Shown: in pieces, positions 53,136-63,451 of the stretch | How the letters are laid out: each line of letters begins with the position of its first letter | How positions within the stretch are numbered: the stretch's first letter is position 1 | Source: Prorocentrum cordatum | Taxonomy: Eukaryota > Sar > Dinophyceae > Prorocentrales > Prorocentraceae | DNA: 64,000 nt | Assembly (NCBI GenBank): GCA_963575745.1 | Contig: CAUYUJ010015960.1 | Location: 133,073-197,072 of the forward strand | Direction of reading: 5' to 3' | Position numbers and translations under genes: made by a program | The notes under the pieces: model-generated | What the model saw: only the letters and a program-made list of their open reading frames with translations | Database searches by the model: none | What the model was told of the DNA's origin: nothing

Positions 53136-53780
53136 CCTCGGCCCATCCCGCCACTGTGCCTGAGTTTTCCGTATGAACCTATTGGATGTTCATTGGGATC
53201 TCGTGGTGGGCCTTTTCGGACACGTTTTTAGGCCTCTTGAGGGCTGTTTGGGAGCCTCTTGGGGCATATTTTGGGTTTCTTGGTGATCATTTGGGGTCTA
53301 TTGGGGCCCTCCTGGGGGCCTCTTACGGTCTCCTGGGCGCCTCTTGGGGCCTCTTGTGGGCCGTTTGGGGCGGCTCGGATTTTCTGTTCGTGTTCCGTCT
53401 GTTGCGTCCCGTTTGGGACCCTTTTGGGCCGTCGGTTTTGGATCGTCCTGGGTCGCTCTTAGGCTGCTTGGGGGCCCTCGTGGAGGCCTCTTGGACCGTT
53501 TTGGGGTGGAGTGGGGGGCCTCTTGGGCCGTTTTGGAGCGCCGGAGAGCCGAAAAGGTGAGAACGCCAAGATCATTCAACCACCTTGGGAACATCAATGG
53601 TTTTTGCGCGGCCTCTTGGGGGCCTCTTTAGGCGTTTTGGAGGCCCTGGGCCCTCTTGAGGCCATCTTGGGCGTTTTGGGCCGATGCGCAGGCGTCTCGG
53701 GGCCTTTTTGGGCGGCCTTGCAGGCCGCTTGGGGCCCTCTTGGCCAGCCTTGCGGCACTTTTGGGTCAGAAAAAAATCAC
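53136..53780 (+). repeat. CTTGGGG satellite block 10 with leader module
   Basis: Opens with the module CGGCCCATCCCGCCACTGTG, CCTGAG, TATGAACCTATTGGATG and GGATCTCGTGG (53139-53216), shared with 56931-57010, then GGCCTCTTGGGGCC-type units. Contains AAAGGTGAGAACGCCAAGAT (about 53555), also seen near 22580. Confidence 0.8.
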
Positions 53781-54071
53781 GCGCCACCATTTGGCAACAC
53801 CCAGGGGGCACGCGGGCGCGAGTCGTTCGCCCCGCTCTGAGCGCGAGGACCTCCTCGCTGCGAGCCGAAACCCTACACTACAGGCTCGTGGCCTCTGCGC
53901 GCTAGCGGCATGGTGGACACCACCCAAGGCACCCCAGGCAAAGGCGTTGGCAAGAAGGGGTGGGGGCGTCAGTGGCGCTACTGGTGCTGCCCCGCAGGCG
54001 CTCAAGTTTGCAGAAATTATAAGACGAGCCCGCCGCAGGCGCCGATTTTTCGTTAGTCGCGGGGTGGGTTC
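53781..54071. other. Intergenic DNA, nothing recognised
   Basis: No gene recognised. Confidence 0.4.
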
Positions 54072-54212
54072 CAGGTGGCTCGCGGGTGGGCCGCGCTTGG
54101 TCGCGGGGTGGGTCGCGGGTGGGTCGCGGGTGGGTCGTGGGTGGGTCGCGGGTGGGTGGCGGGTGGGTCGCGGGTGGGTCGCGGGCGGGTCGCGGGCCGG
54201 GTCGCGGGGGGA
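54072..54212 (+). repeat. G-rich minisatellite, unit GGGTGGGTCGC
   Basis: About 12 copies of a 10-11 bp unit. The plus strand has many closely spaced GGG tracts, so G-quadruplex formation is plausible. Confidence 0.95.
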
Positions 54213-54284
54213 CGATGACACCAAACAATTTATATCAAACAGCTAGCAATAACAGCCACAGCAACAATACTAACACAGGCAACA

Positions 54285-54372
54285 ACAACCAACAACAACA
54301 ACAACAGTAATACTAATAACAATAACATCAACAACAACAGCAACAGCAACAGCAACAGCAACAATAACAGCA
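54285..54372 (+). repeat. (CAA)n/(CAACAG)n microsatellite
   Basis: AACAACAACAGCAACAG repeats. Encodes poly-Gln/Asn by composition only. Confidence 0.9.
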
Positions 54373-54736
54373 ATCATTTAAATATTGTTCGTTCTTATTT
54401 GTTCGCGTGCCATTATTCAACACGTATATCCCAAACCCACGATGCACGCCCTCTTCGTCTACGATCGTACCCCATTTGGGGGTACATCTTTCTTACCTTA
54501 AACGTGAATTGTGTGCAGCCCTTAAGGCAGGGGAAGAGAGGACGGATGGAAGGAAGAGATAAGGGGGAGCGAGGAGGATGGAGCACGAGAGAGAGTAGCA
54601 GGAGGGGGACACGGAACAGAAAACATGGCAGAACCAGACGGGCAGATCGGGCAGGTAGGCCCAAATGGGCGGGTCGGGAAGGCGGGCCTGCCCGGGCGGC
54701 CAGGTCGAGCAGGCGGGTTGCTGAAGCGTGCGTCCT

Positions 54737-54955
54737 GCATGAATCGCGAGGAAGTCTCGAGCGAAAGCACGATTTCTAAAGAAATCCTGAGATAATCCAT
54801 AGCGAGAGCGTGATTCCCGAGTATCGAGGGCGCTGCGTCTGAAGAAATTGCGAGGAAGTCCCACGCGACTGCGCGATTCCGGCATACATTCTGGGGAAGT
54901 CCCGCGCGAGAGCGCGATTGTCAAATACATTGTAAGGAAGTACAGGCGGGAGCCG
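54737..54955 (+). repeat. Tandem repeat, about 42-bp unit, 4-5 copies
   Basis: Units at about 54739, 54786, 54850, 54892 and 54933 share GAGGAAGTC(T/C)C, GCGA(A/G)AGC and GCGATT, then AAATACATT. Confidence 0.7.
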
Positions 54956-54964
54956 TTGTTGTTG

Positions 54965-55435
54965 TGGTCTAGGGGGCAATTTGGTTACACTTCTTCTTCC
55001 CTTGAGAAACACGTTGATTCGAACAACAACAATGGTTACCGCGCAGGGGATGAACAACAATTATTGCTTAGACAAGGGAACTTAACAACAACAATCCAAA
55101 CCGCAAAACCTCACTTCAGCCACGCGTCCAGGGACAGTGGGTGACCGTTCGGCTCCTCTTGCTGATATACATAGATACACATATATACATGTGTATGTCT
55201 GTGCAAGACTGAACTGACACTTCGCGCCATGCACCTTGGTCCTCATTGTTTGGTATGCAGGCGGCAGGACAGGAAGGTCAAATTACAACTTTAGCGATAA
55301 CTCCTCGTTGCGTTTTCCGGCACATTCGGAATAATAACGTTATTAATCATATGTTCGTCTCGTTTCCTCTTCCTCCTCATTCTCGCCTTACTCTTCGAAT
55401 GTGTCCCCATTCTCTTTAGCTCTTTTCTCGGAGGC
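54965..55435. other. Intergenic DNA, nothing recognised
   Basis: Lower GC; no gene recognised. Confidence 0.4.
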
Positions 55436-55745
55436 TCCACCTTGGAGAGCCTTTCTGGGGGCCTCACGAAACTGTCTAAGGGCTACTTGGGCCTTCGGAA
55501 GCCTCCTGGGTTCTTTCTGGGGTCCTCTGGGGGCCGCTGGGGGCTTCCTCGGGCCACCCTGCTTCTGACCGCGGTCTCTCCGAACGACTTGGTCACGATT
55601 TGGAATGCTCTGGGTGGCGTCTTTGGGCCATCATGGAGCTCTCTTCGGGCCATCTTGGGGCTCTCTTGGACTGCCTGGAAGCCTTTTGGTTAGTTTTGGG
55701 GCGATGTTCTGGCCTCCTGGGCGGTCTCGGCCCCCCGGGGCCACG
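55436..55745 (+). repeat. CTTGGGG satellite block 11
   Basis: GGAGAGCCTTTCTGGGGGCC and CATCTTGGGGCTCTCTTGG units. Confidence 0.75.
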
Positions 55746-55945
55746 GATCTGGGGGGTCCCCTTTGTTTTTGCGGGGGGGGGGATTTCCCCACCTCCCCAG
55801 ATTGGAAAAATATGGCCAAGGGACTATTTGTTGGCCGCCTCTGGCTTGTCAACCTCGTTGCAAATATCTTCCATGATCCTGATTGCATGGATGTGCATGT
55901 GTACGTTTTGTATTTCTGTTAGAGTGTATGCTAGAGATCGGAGGC

Positions 55946-56345
55946 TTCGAGGTGAGACCCAAGCAAAAAGTGAAGCGTACGAAGGAGGCAAATGATGCGT
56001 ATAGGTTACATATCAAAGGTTTCGGGTGAGACCGAAGTGACACGAGAGGTGGAAGATGGAGGCAGAGGATGAGTACATGTTCCAGAGCGGGGGCTTCGAG
56101 GTTAGAGGGAAGCATAATGAGATGTGGAAGAATGAGACAACTAATGCGTACATGTTACATGTCAATCGGATCTTCTGGTTGAGACCGAAGTGAAACGTGG
56201 GGTGGAAGAGTGAGGCAGAAGATGAGTGTATGTTGCAGATCAGGGGTTTCGAGGTAGACCGAAACGGAACGTGATGTGGGAGAAGGAGGCACATAATGCG
56301 AAGGTGGTTCCGGGTGAGACTGAAGTGAGACGTGAGGTGGAAGGT
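55946..56345 (+). repeat. Tandem repeat, about 74-bp unit, 6 copies
   Basis: Units start near 55948, 56022, 56096, 56175, 56249 and 56308 with GGTGAGACCGAAGTGA, then GAGGTGGAAGA, GAGGCA(A/G)A and ATGCGTACATGTTACA. On the minus strand the 25-codon unit recurs as SSASLFHPTFHFGL-type peptide in one open frame of about 200 codons, which I do not call a gene. Confidence 0.85.
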
Positions 56346-56462
56346 TGAGAGGAGGAGGATGAGGAGGAAAAGGAGGCGGAGGAGGAGGATGAGGAGGAGG
56401 AGGAAGGCGGAGGAGGAGGAGGAGGAGGAGGAGGAGGAGGAGGATGAGGAGGAGGAGCAGAG
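56345..56462 (+). repeat. (GGA)n array
   Basis: GGA with AAGGA and TGAGGA interruptions, directly after the 74-bp repeats. Confidence 0.9.
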
Positions 56463-56629
56463 GACGAGTGGGTCGCGGAGGTCGGACACGGAGGAGGGGA
56501 AGGACTGTCCTCTGGCCCCGCGCGCCTGGGAGGCGTGTGCGGCGAGCGGGGGGTCCTCTGGCTCTGTCTTGGTGGCCGCGGAGGCCGCGGCATGGCGGCC
56601 GCGCGAGGGGGTGGGGAGGTGGAGGGTCA

Positions 56630-56782
56630 AATCGGGCCTGTCCTTCTACAGGAGGAATATTCAACAGTCGTCAGAATATAGTCAGGGAGCTATGTTTTTG
56701 AATATTTTCGACCATTCGGGAGTATTTTCTGACTATTTTCTCGCTTTCGTTCATGATCCGCCTGTAGGGGGACATGCCCGAC
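56630..56782 (+). mobile_element. 150-bp MITE family, copy 4
   Basis: Left TCGGGCCTGTCC with CTACAGG, right CCTGTAGGGGGACATGCCCG. Core with ATAGTCAGG, TTTTGAATATTTTCG and GTATTTTCTGACTATTTTC. 153 bp, like copy 1. Confidence 0.8.
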
Positions 56783-56930
56783 CCAAGCGAAGGGGGAGGG
56801 GGCACGTGGGTCTCGTTTTCGTTCCTTCGGGGGGCCAGACCAGCGGAGCAAATTGCATTGTTCGTTTCTTCTGAACATTGGCGCTCGCGACGGGCTTCGA
56901 TGTTGATGTGTGGCGCTCTCTTGGACACAG

Positions 56931-57390
56931 GCTTCGGCCCATCCCGCCACCGTGCCTGGGCTGTTGTTATGAAGCCAATTGGATGATCTTTGTGATCTCG
57001 TGGGAGGCCTCTCGGGAGCCTCTTGGAAACAGTTTGGAGGCCTCTTGGGATCTATTTTGGGGCGTCTTGGGGTTAGGTTTGGCGCCTCTTTGGGACCTCT
57101 TGGTGGCCTCATGTAGCCTCTTGGGGCCTCTTTTGGGCTTATTGGGGCCTCCTGGGCGCATCGTGAGGCCTCCTGGGGGCCTCTTAGAGTGGAAGGCTCG
57201 GCTGTTCGGTTCGTGTTCCCTCTCGTGGGTCCCTTCTGGGACCGTCTTGGGGCCCCCTTGAGCCGTCTTGGGGCAGTCTTGGGGGCCTCTAGTGCTGTCT
57301 GGGAGCGTCGGGAAACCGCGACTCGGAGCCTTCTTGGACCGTCTTGGCGGTCTCTTGGAGCCACCTGGGCCCGTCTTGGGGCTCTTGTGC
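56931..57390 (+). repeat. CTTGGGG satellite block 12 with leader module
   Basis: Leader CGGCCCATCCCGCCACCGTG, CCTGGG, TATGAAGCCAATTGGATG, GATCTCGTGG matches 53139-53216; then GCCTCTTGGGACCTCTTGG-type units. Confidence 0.8.
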
Positions 57391-60300
57391 CCGAAATAAT
57401 CATGCGGGAAGACGTGACGGGGCCCAAGGGGCACGCGAGAAGCCTTGGTTGATTTCGGAATGTGCGGTCCAGCCCCCTGAAATACTCCTCAGGACTGAGG
57501 ACTGAGCCTCCAGGGATTAGGCAAGGGACCTGAGGACTCGCCCACTCCGTGCCCAGAGGCACGGTGCCGGATTCGTTCTCTTTTGGAAGGGGAAGATATG
57601 GGTGCTGGGGGCGTGGGGCAGCCCTCGGCAGCCCGGCAATCTTCATTCTACCCACATGCTGCATCCGACAGTTCTGATGCAGTTTTCCTCCTCTCCTTTC
57701 TCATCTCCTCTCCTCCCCTCCCGCAGCAGGCTTGATCGTGCTCCCTGACCTGTTGCTTGCCTGGTTGGTTCCGGGGAGGACGAGGATGGAGGTGACGCAG
57801 ATTTCAGCGAGCGATGATTGACATGTTTTGGTGATGCATATGGTGCCCGTTTGGTGGTCACCGCATAGTGGTGATGATCGTGTCATGGGTTCGTTTGGGC
57901 TCAAGTAAGGGGGCCCATGGCCGAAGGGCGGAAGGACGAAGAGGACGAGGAGGTCGCAGACTTGACAGAGAACGCGAGAGAGGCATGGGAGATGAGGTGG
58001 CCCGAGGGTAGCCCTCTCAGGGTGGGTCTGCACCTGCATGTGAAGTGTTGCATTGCCGTGGTTGGTAGAAACGGACTCGTCTTCAGTCGGGGGGGGGGGC
58101 AGCCACGTTGCCATCAGATCGCCGCGTCGCCCGACCCTTGAGCAGGCTGGCCCAGCGGACGCGGAGGCGACCCCCGCCCCCACCACTCCCTACAATTGGC
58201 GCGGCCCCGCATCAGTTGTGGGTAGTGGGGCCACGCTCGTGGTTCTCATCGTCCCTCCTCCGTCCCGTTTGGGGACGGAAGAGAGAGGATGAAGGAAGAG
58301 AAAGGATGCCGTGTTGCCGAAGGAAGGCGAGGAGACAGCGGGAGGAGGGGGAGGAGGAGGTGGAGGAGGAGGAGGGATGAGGAGGAGAATAAAGGAGGAG
58401 AAAGGAGGTGGAGCGGGTGGGAGGGGCAGGGATGTCCAGGGAAGGCTTTGGAGGGAGGCCGAAGCAAGAAAGGTTTGACGCTCCGGGTCCTCGAGGCCAA
58501 ATAGCTTGCCTAAGAAAAAAAAACAAGGGCGGATGGAGGGTGGGCGAGGGGATGGAGGGGGGCTTTTGACTGCACTTAGCTCGTTGCAAGTAGCTTGAGC
58601 GGGGCGGCCGCAGGTCGGCTAGGCGGCAGACAGAGCCCGCCTAGCGGGCACTACAAAGGATCTCCGCTCCTGGTCCGTCCGCAAGCAAAAGCGATTCTTC
58701 GCCATTGGACCTGCATGTTCGGCGGGGGAGGTATTGGCACCGAAGGGGAGGGAGGGGGAATATATGAGGAAGAGAAGGGATCGGTGCCGTGCGAGAGTCA
58801 CTAAGCGCGCCAGCTAGGCGTTGCCCTATGCGGGCAGCGCTGAAAGACCGAAGAGCAGCACAGCTGGCCTCAGGAACGGCCACCTGGGATCATGGCTTAG
58901 CCATGGATATGAGCGGGATGAGTAGGAAGAGAGCCAAAATGGCAGTGCCGCGCTGTAGGGCGGCAGTGTCGGAGCGGACCAGGAGGGAGAGGCTGGCATT
59001 GCCGCCTAGAGACCTAGGAAGCCCCATCGGAAACGCACGTGACCGGTAAGGGGGGCAGGTAAGAGAATGCCTGTGCTGTACTTGGCTTCTTAGTGTTAGC
59101 GGGATTCGCCGACACGTGGTAAGAGGAGGAGGGAGGAACTCTAGGGGGGGTGAAGGAGTATCTTGCACAGCCAAGAAGCACTAAGGCGAGGTAGCTGTCC
59201 GCAGCAGGTGCGCACCTCTGACGGGCAGCATTAGCCGAGAGATACTCGGCAGGAGGGAGGGGGGGTTCCCCGGAGGATGCTCTGCCAAGGAGCTGCCGTG
59301 AGCGAAAAAGGCCATTTGCGCCGAAGACGGCCGCATGGAGACCAGCTATGTGCCAAGACGGTGCAACGTATGACATAACATTGCATTGAAAAATGCGTTG
59401 CTAGCATTGTCTGGCCGGCCGTGCCGAGGAAGAGGGAGGAATCGAGTAAACTGTCATGGCATTGTCTGTAGGACCACTCTGCGGAAGATGACTGGTAGCG
59501 CCTGCGGCTTCGCCGAGACCTGCAAACTTGAGGCGGAGTGCCGCTGAGACAAGTGCGTGACAGGTGCATGCGCACTGCGCCGAGTCGGAAGCCACAGGGC
59601 TGCTGAAAGCTGTCTACGGTCGCTGTCCAAAAATCCTGACGCCGAATGTGGTGTGGTCCCTCGGCCTGGTGTGCGAATGACCCTGGACATGGAGCGTACT
59701 GCACGGCACGTAATACGTAATGCGCGAGGAAAGGACCAGGAGGAGGGAGTGCCAAGGGGCAAAAAAGAGGATCGAGGAGATGCACTGAGTGGGCTTTCAG
59801 TGTCAACCGTCAACGTATATCGGCTTGTGCGCGTAAAGCGGCTGAGCCACGCAGTGCAAGTCGTAAGAGTGCTGCGACCTAGCATCGAGCATTGGCTTGG
59901 CCTTACCAGAGGCCTTCGCGCTTTGGGCGGCCTCGGCCGAGCGTCCTAACACTGTTGCGAGCTGTGCTGTTCCCGGCGGCCCTCGCTGTCGGGCGGACGC
60001 AAATGCAAAGTGTGGCATGCCGCTCAATGGCAAAAGCGCTTATAGGACGATGACCGTACCCTAGATCCAAAACTGGACATGTGACGCCGATAAGGCAGGC
60101 GGCGAGAGGCGCTCGAGCGTGAGCAGAGAGCAAAGAGCAGAGAGCTGTGCATGGGATGCACATGCCTGTGCCGTGTTTGTGTGACGCTTGTCCATGCGAG
60201 TACCTGGCCATTGAAGGGTGAAACACGGGACGAACCAAGGCGGAGGAGGAGGATGGACAGGTGAACGAATATGGTAGACAAAAGCGCAAATACAGGTGCA

Positions 60301-60554
60301 CAGGAGGAAGGAAGGGAGAGAGAGGCACGGCGTGAGCACGGCGTCATCGCATCGCGCCGACCCTGACGGGCAAGCGACCCAGCGGTAGCCGGCTTTTGGG
60401 CCAGAATACTAAAGCCGCCTCGAGCGGAGAGCCCTCAGGGCTGGGTGCACGAGGCCGTGAGACTCGAGGGGGGCCGATGCTAGCTCTTGTTCGCTGCGGC
60501 TGGCTGCCTCGGGTCGGTGGGCTAAGTGCTTACGCGGGCGCAGTGTGAGACGAC
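57391..60554. other. Intergenic DNA, no recognised gene
   Basis: GGA-rich at 58350-58420. Overlapping frames on both strands around 59.2-59.9 kb (up to 191 codons) show no domain. No RNA gene recognised. Confidence 0.35.
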
Positions 60555-61403
60555 TCACGTCTGTGCTGCCTCTGAGTCTTCAGCATCAGAGGACGGAGGC
60601 AGATCCCAATAGGGGCGCCCCAGAGGCAACGAAGGAGCGGTTGCGGTAGCCATCCGTGCGGCAGCCGCCGCGTCCAGTGCCGCTCGCGCAGGAGTGCTAG
60701 TGAAAAAAGGCCGGGGACTGCCAGGTCGTGGCGGTCTCAGAGCCGTGGGGCACGGCTGTGGCGCCCCGGACATTGAGACCGCCTGCGCCCTCGGAGAGGC
60801 TGCTGAAAACCTGTGCGTGGCTGAGGGCTGCGTGGAGGCCCTAGGCTGCTGCACGGTCGCCGGCGTATGCACTGGCACTGCTGGCGTATGTACCGGCACA
60901 GGTACTGGCACTGGTAATGGCTGAGGCACTGCTGGCGTATGTACTGGCACTGCTGGAGCTGGGACTGCTGGCGTATGTACTGGCACTGCTGGCATTGGGA
61001 TTGCTGACATTTGTACTGGCACTGCTGGCATATGCACTGCTGGCGTATGTACTGGCACTGCTGGCGAATGCGGAATTGGCACTGCTGGTATTGGTACTGG
61101 CTCAGGTACTGGCACAGGTACTGGCACTGGTACTGGCTCAGGTACTGGCGCTGGTACTGGTGAGGCGGCGCGCGCTACGGGGGCAGGCTGCGGTGCCCGC
61201 TCGGCTGCGGCCGTGGACAGAAGAGCCGCATGAAGCGCGCCTCCCAGCCGGGAGCTGCACGAGCCGCGATGCGCCAGCGCGTCGAAGGCCCGCAGCAGGC
61301 CCTGCACCGCTCGCGCGTCGGCGCGGCGGTACTGCTCACGCCGGGCCGCGGCACTGCGGGGGGGCCTGCGACGGGGCCGGGCCGCCCGCTCGGGGGAATC
61401 CAT
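60555..61403 (-). CDS. Pro-Val repeat protein, function unknown
   Basis: 282 residues, uninterrupted, from ATG 61403-61401 (MDSPERAARPRRR) to TGA at 60557-60555. Upstream the frame is open into a poly-Met stretch made by an (ATC)n microsatellite, so I prefer this internal ATG. Residues 1-65 are basic and helical: SAAARREQYRRADARAVQGL, LRAFDALAHRGSCSSRLGG, ALHAALLSTAAAER. Residues about 72-205 are tandem PVPVPVP and PVHTPAVP repeats encoded by an 18-21 bp minisatellite. The C terminus is Pro/Ala-rich with GRPYWDLPPSSDAEDSEA. From memory, the N-terminal pattern (RRxxRSAAARRxxxxRAxAR, then HRG) recurs in predicted dinoflagellate proteins, perhaps element-encoded; unverified. It could also be a fortuitous frame over a minisatellite. 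Confidence 0.5.
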   Translation of the reverse strand: MDSPERAARPRRRPPRSAAARREQYRRADARAVQGLLRAFDALAHRGSCSSRLGGALHAALLSTAAAERAPQPAPVARAASPVPAPVPEPVPVPVPVPVPEPVPIPAVPIPHSPAVPVHTPAVHMPAVPVQMSAIPMPAVPVHTPAVPAPAVPVHTPAVPQPLPVPVPVPVHTPAVPVHTPATVQQPRASTQPSATHRFSAASPRAQAVSMSGAPQPCPTALRPPRPGSPRPFFTSTPARAALDAAAAARMATATAPSLPLGRPYWDLPPSSDAEDSEAAQT

Positions 61404-61605
61404 GGCGCGCCCGCTGAGAGGGGCAGAGGGGGGAAAGGAGGAAGCGGCGCGGGGGGGCGCCCGTGGCGCTGGCTGGCAGAGCAGATGCTCGGGCCAGCTT
61501 GCGCTGATGGAGGGGGGAGGAGGGAGGGAGGGAGGGGAGGCAGGTGGGTGCGAGGTCAGGGGGCCGGGTCGACGTACGAAGGTTCGTGGCAGAGCTGAGA
61601 TTCGG

Positions 61606-61608
61606 GTG

Positions 61609-61644
<36 letters not shown>

Positions 61645-61698
61645 GTCCTCCTCCTCCTCCTCCTCCTCCTCCTCCGTCGTCGTCGTCGTCTCGTCTCG

Positions 61699-61789
<91 letters not shown>

Positions 61790-61790
61790 T
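61606..61790 (+). repeat. (ATC)n and (TCC)n microsatellites
   Basis: ATC run 61612-61642, TCC run 61646-61675, then ATC again 61698-61788. Confidence 0.97.
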
Positions 61791-61799
61791 CTTCGTACC

Positions 61800-62520
61800 T
61801 CACTCCTCACTCCTCACTCCTCACTTCTCCTCCTCGTCCTCCTCCGCCTCCTCCTCCGCCGACGCATAGCTCGGCGACGCAGAATGGCCGGGCCATCGCC
61901 GAAGCCCCGCAGCTGACGTGTCGTCGCACTGTCAGGCTCCTTGAACGTGGATGGGCCCTGCGAGGACAATGAGCGAAGGCAAGCAGCATCAGACCGTGCC
62001 CCACTCGCTCGATGGGGCGGACTCTGTTCGCAAGTGTCTGGCTTGTACCGTGCTTGGCGCCACGCTTTTAGAGAGGCGATGCCTGACACAAGTCGTTGAA
62101 CGCATCCCGGGGGCAGTTGTTCGACATCTTCGTGTATGAATGGTGGCGCCCAGCGGGTAACGTCGAAAACATGGTCGTGTGGAAGCGTCGCCACAATGAC
62201 GCATTGACCGAGTACTTGGCCAGTGACGTTGGGGACGGTCAGAGATCGTGACTTTCATGAGCTTGTTCTCTGACTCTGCACGTGCAGACCGCGAGCTTGT
62301 TGGTGCACACGGACGGCGGTTGTTGGCATGGCCCTTGCACGGTAGCGGTTTGGCTCCTCGACATGGTTATCGGGCGTGGCTCTCCATTGTAGTAGAAGAC
62401 TCCTTCGGCGATTCACCGCCGCACCCATGCCTTCTAAACACGCTTGTGTGGTGGAATGTAGGACGTCAGCACGGGAATGCTGGTAGACCGCGAATAGCCC
62501 GAGCGGTCGGGGAAACCACC
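61800..62520. other. Intergenic DNA, nothing recognised
   Basis: CACTCCT repeats at 61800-61826, otherwise unique. No gene recognised. Confidence 0.4.
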
Positions 62521-62524
62521 TGAT

Positions 62525-62625
62525 GAGCACTGGGGAGGGGCTCTCTGAGGCCGTCCAGGGGACTGTCTTGGAGTTCTTTTTGGGCCTTGGGGAATTCTTT
62601 AGGACAACCTGGGGACCTGGAAAAT
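62525..62625 (+). repeat. Weak CTTGGGG satellite fragment
   Basis: GAGGCCGTCCAGGGGACTGT and TTTTTGGGCCTTGGGG resemble degenerate satellite units. Confidence 0.4.
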
Positions 62626-62961
62626 TGCCCGGTCATCTTCTCCCGCAGTCTCCAGCCCTGCAATTGACCAACATTCCCACGGCAGAGCCTGTGATCTCAT
62701 GCGCGGACCACGGCATGTTTTGGGTACATCTTTCCGACGTCGCGATTAGTTCACAAAAAAATAGACCCCTTCCCTGGTGCCAGAACTTGATCCCGAACTG
62801 GTCCGTGGACCCGGTGAGGGCCCCCTGCGCAAGAAGGTGGCCCAAAATCTTCCGTCGTGATTGCTTCACGACGCGAGGACGTCTGGGAGCCCACCAGCTT
62901 CATCCCCCGCCACCCCCCTCCTCTCGACACCTCTCGCCCATCCGTCCTCGCCCATCTTTCA

Positions 62962-63159
62962 GCGGCGAGCGACGGGGGGGAGTGAGAAGGAAAAGGCCTT
63001 CTCAGAAGTCGGCGGGACTTCTCGGAAGCCCCCGCGCCTTCCGAGAGGCTTTTTTTGTGTCTCCGGAGAAGGCTCCGAACACTTCCCAGAAGGCCGGCGG
63101 ACTTCCGAGCCTTCTGAGAAGGCCTCCTCCTTCTCGCTTCCCCCCCCTCGCTCGCCGCC
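62962..63159. mobile_element. Hairpin MITE, intact copy
   Basis: Ends are inverted: GCGGCGAGCGACGGGGGGG at the left, CCCCCCCCTCGCTCGCCGC at the right, continuing inward as AAGGCCTTCTCAGAAG and CCTTCTGAGAAGGCC. Together the terminal repeats are about 50 bp each. The interior holds secondary inverted pieces (TTCTCGGAAGC, CTTCCGAGAG). About 198 bp, no ORF. Related to 2330-2463. Confidence 0.85.
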
Positions 63160-63169
63160 AACTCTTCCC

Positions 63170-63414
63170 ACCCCCCCCCCCCCCGCCTGCCCGGCCAGCG
63201 TCACGCCCGCCGCCAGGACGACCGCCCTCAGCCGGTGGGCCCGGCCCCTGCCAGGAGAGCGCTTGGGGCCGGGGAGGAGCAGGGGGCGCACAAGGCAGGA
63301 GGAGGCAGGAGGAGTGTCGCAGCCGATGCGGCCGTCCCTGGAAGCCTCGGGCCAGCGGCGAGGAGAGGGACAGAGAGGGAGGGGGGAGAGAGGAGGACGA
63401 AGGGCGAAGGTAGG

Positions 63415-63451
<37 letters not shown>

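Noticed and set aside
61404-61643. N-terminal extension of the Pro-Val gene beginning with poly-Met
   Set aside because: Made by the (ATC)n microsatellite; the internal ATG at 61403 gives a sensible N terminus.
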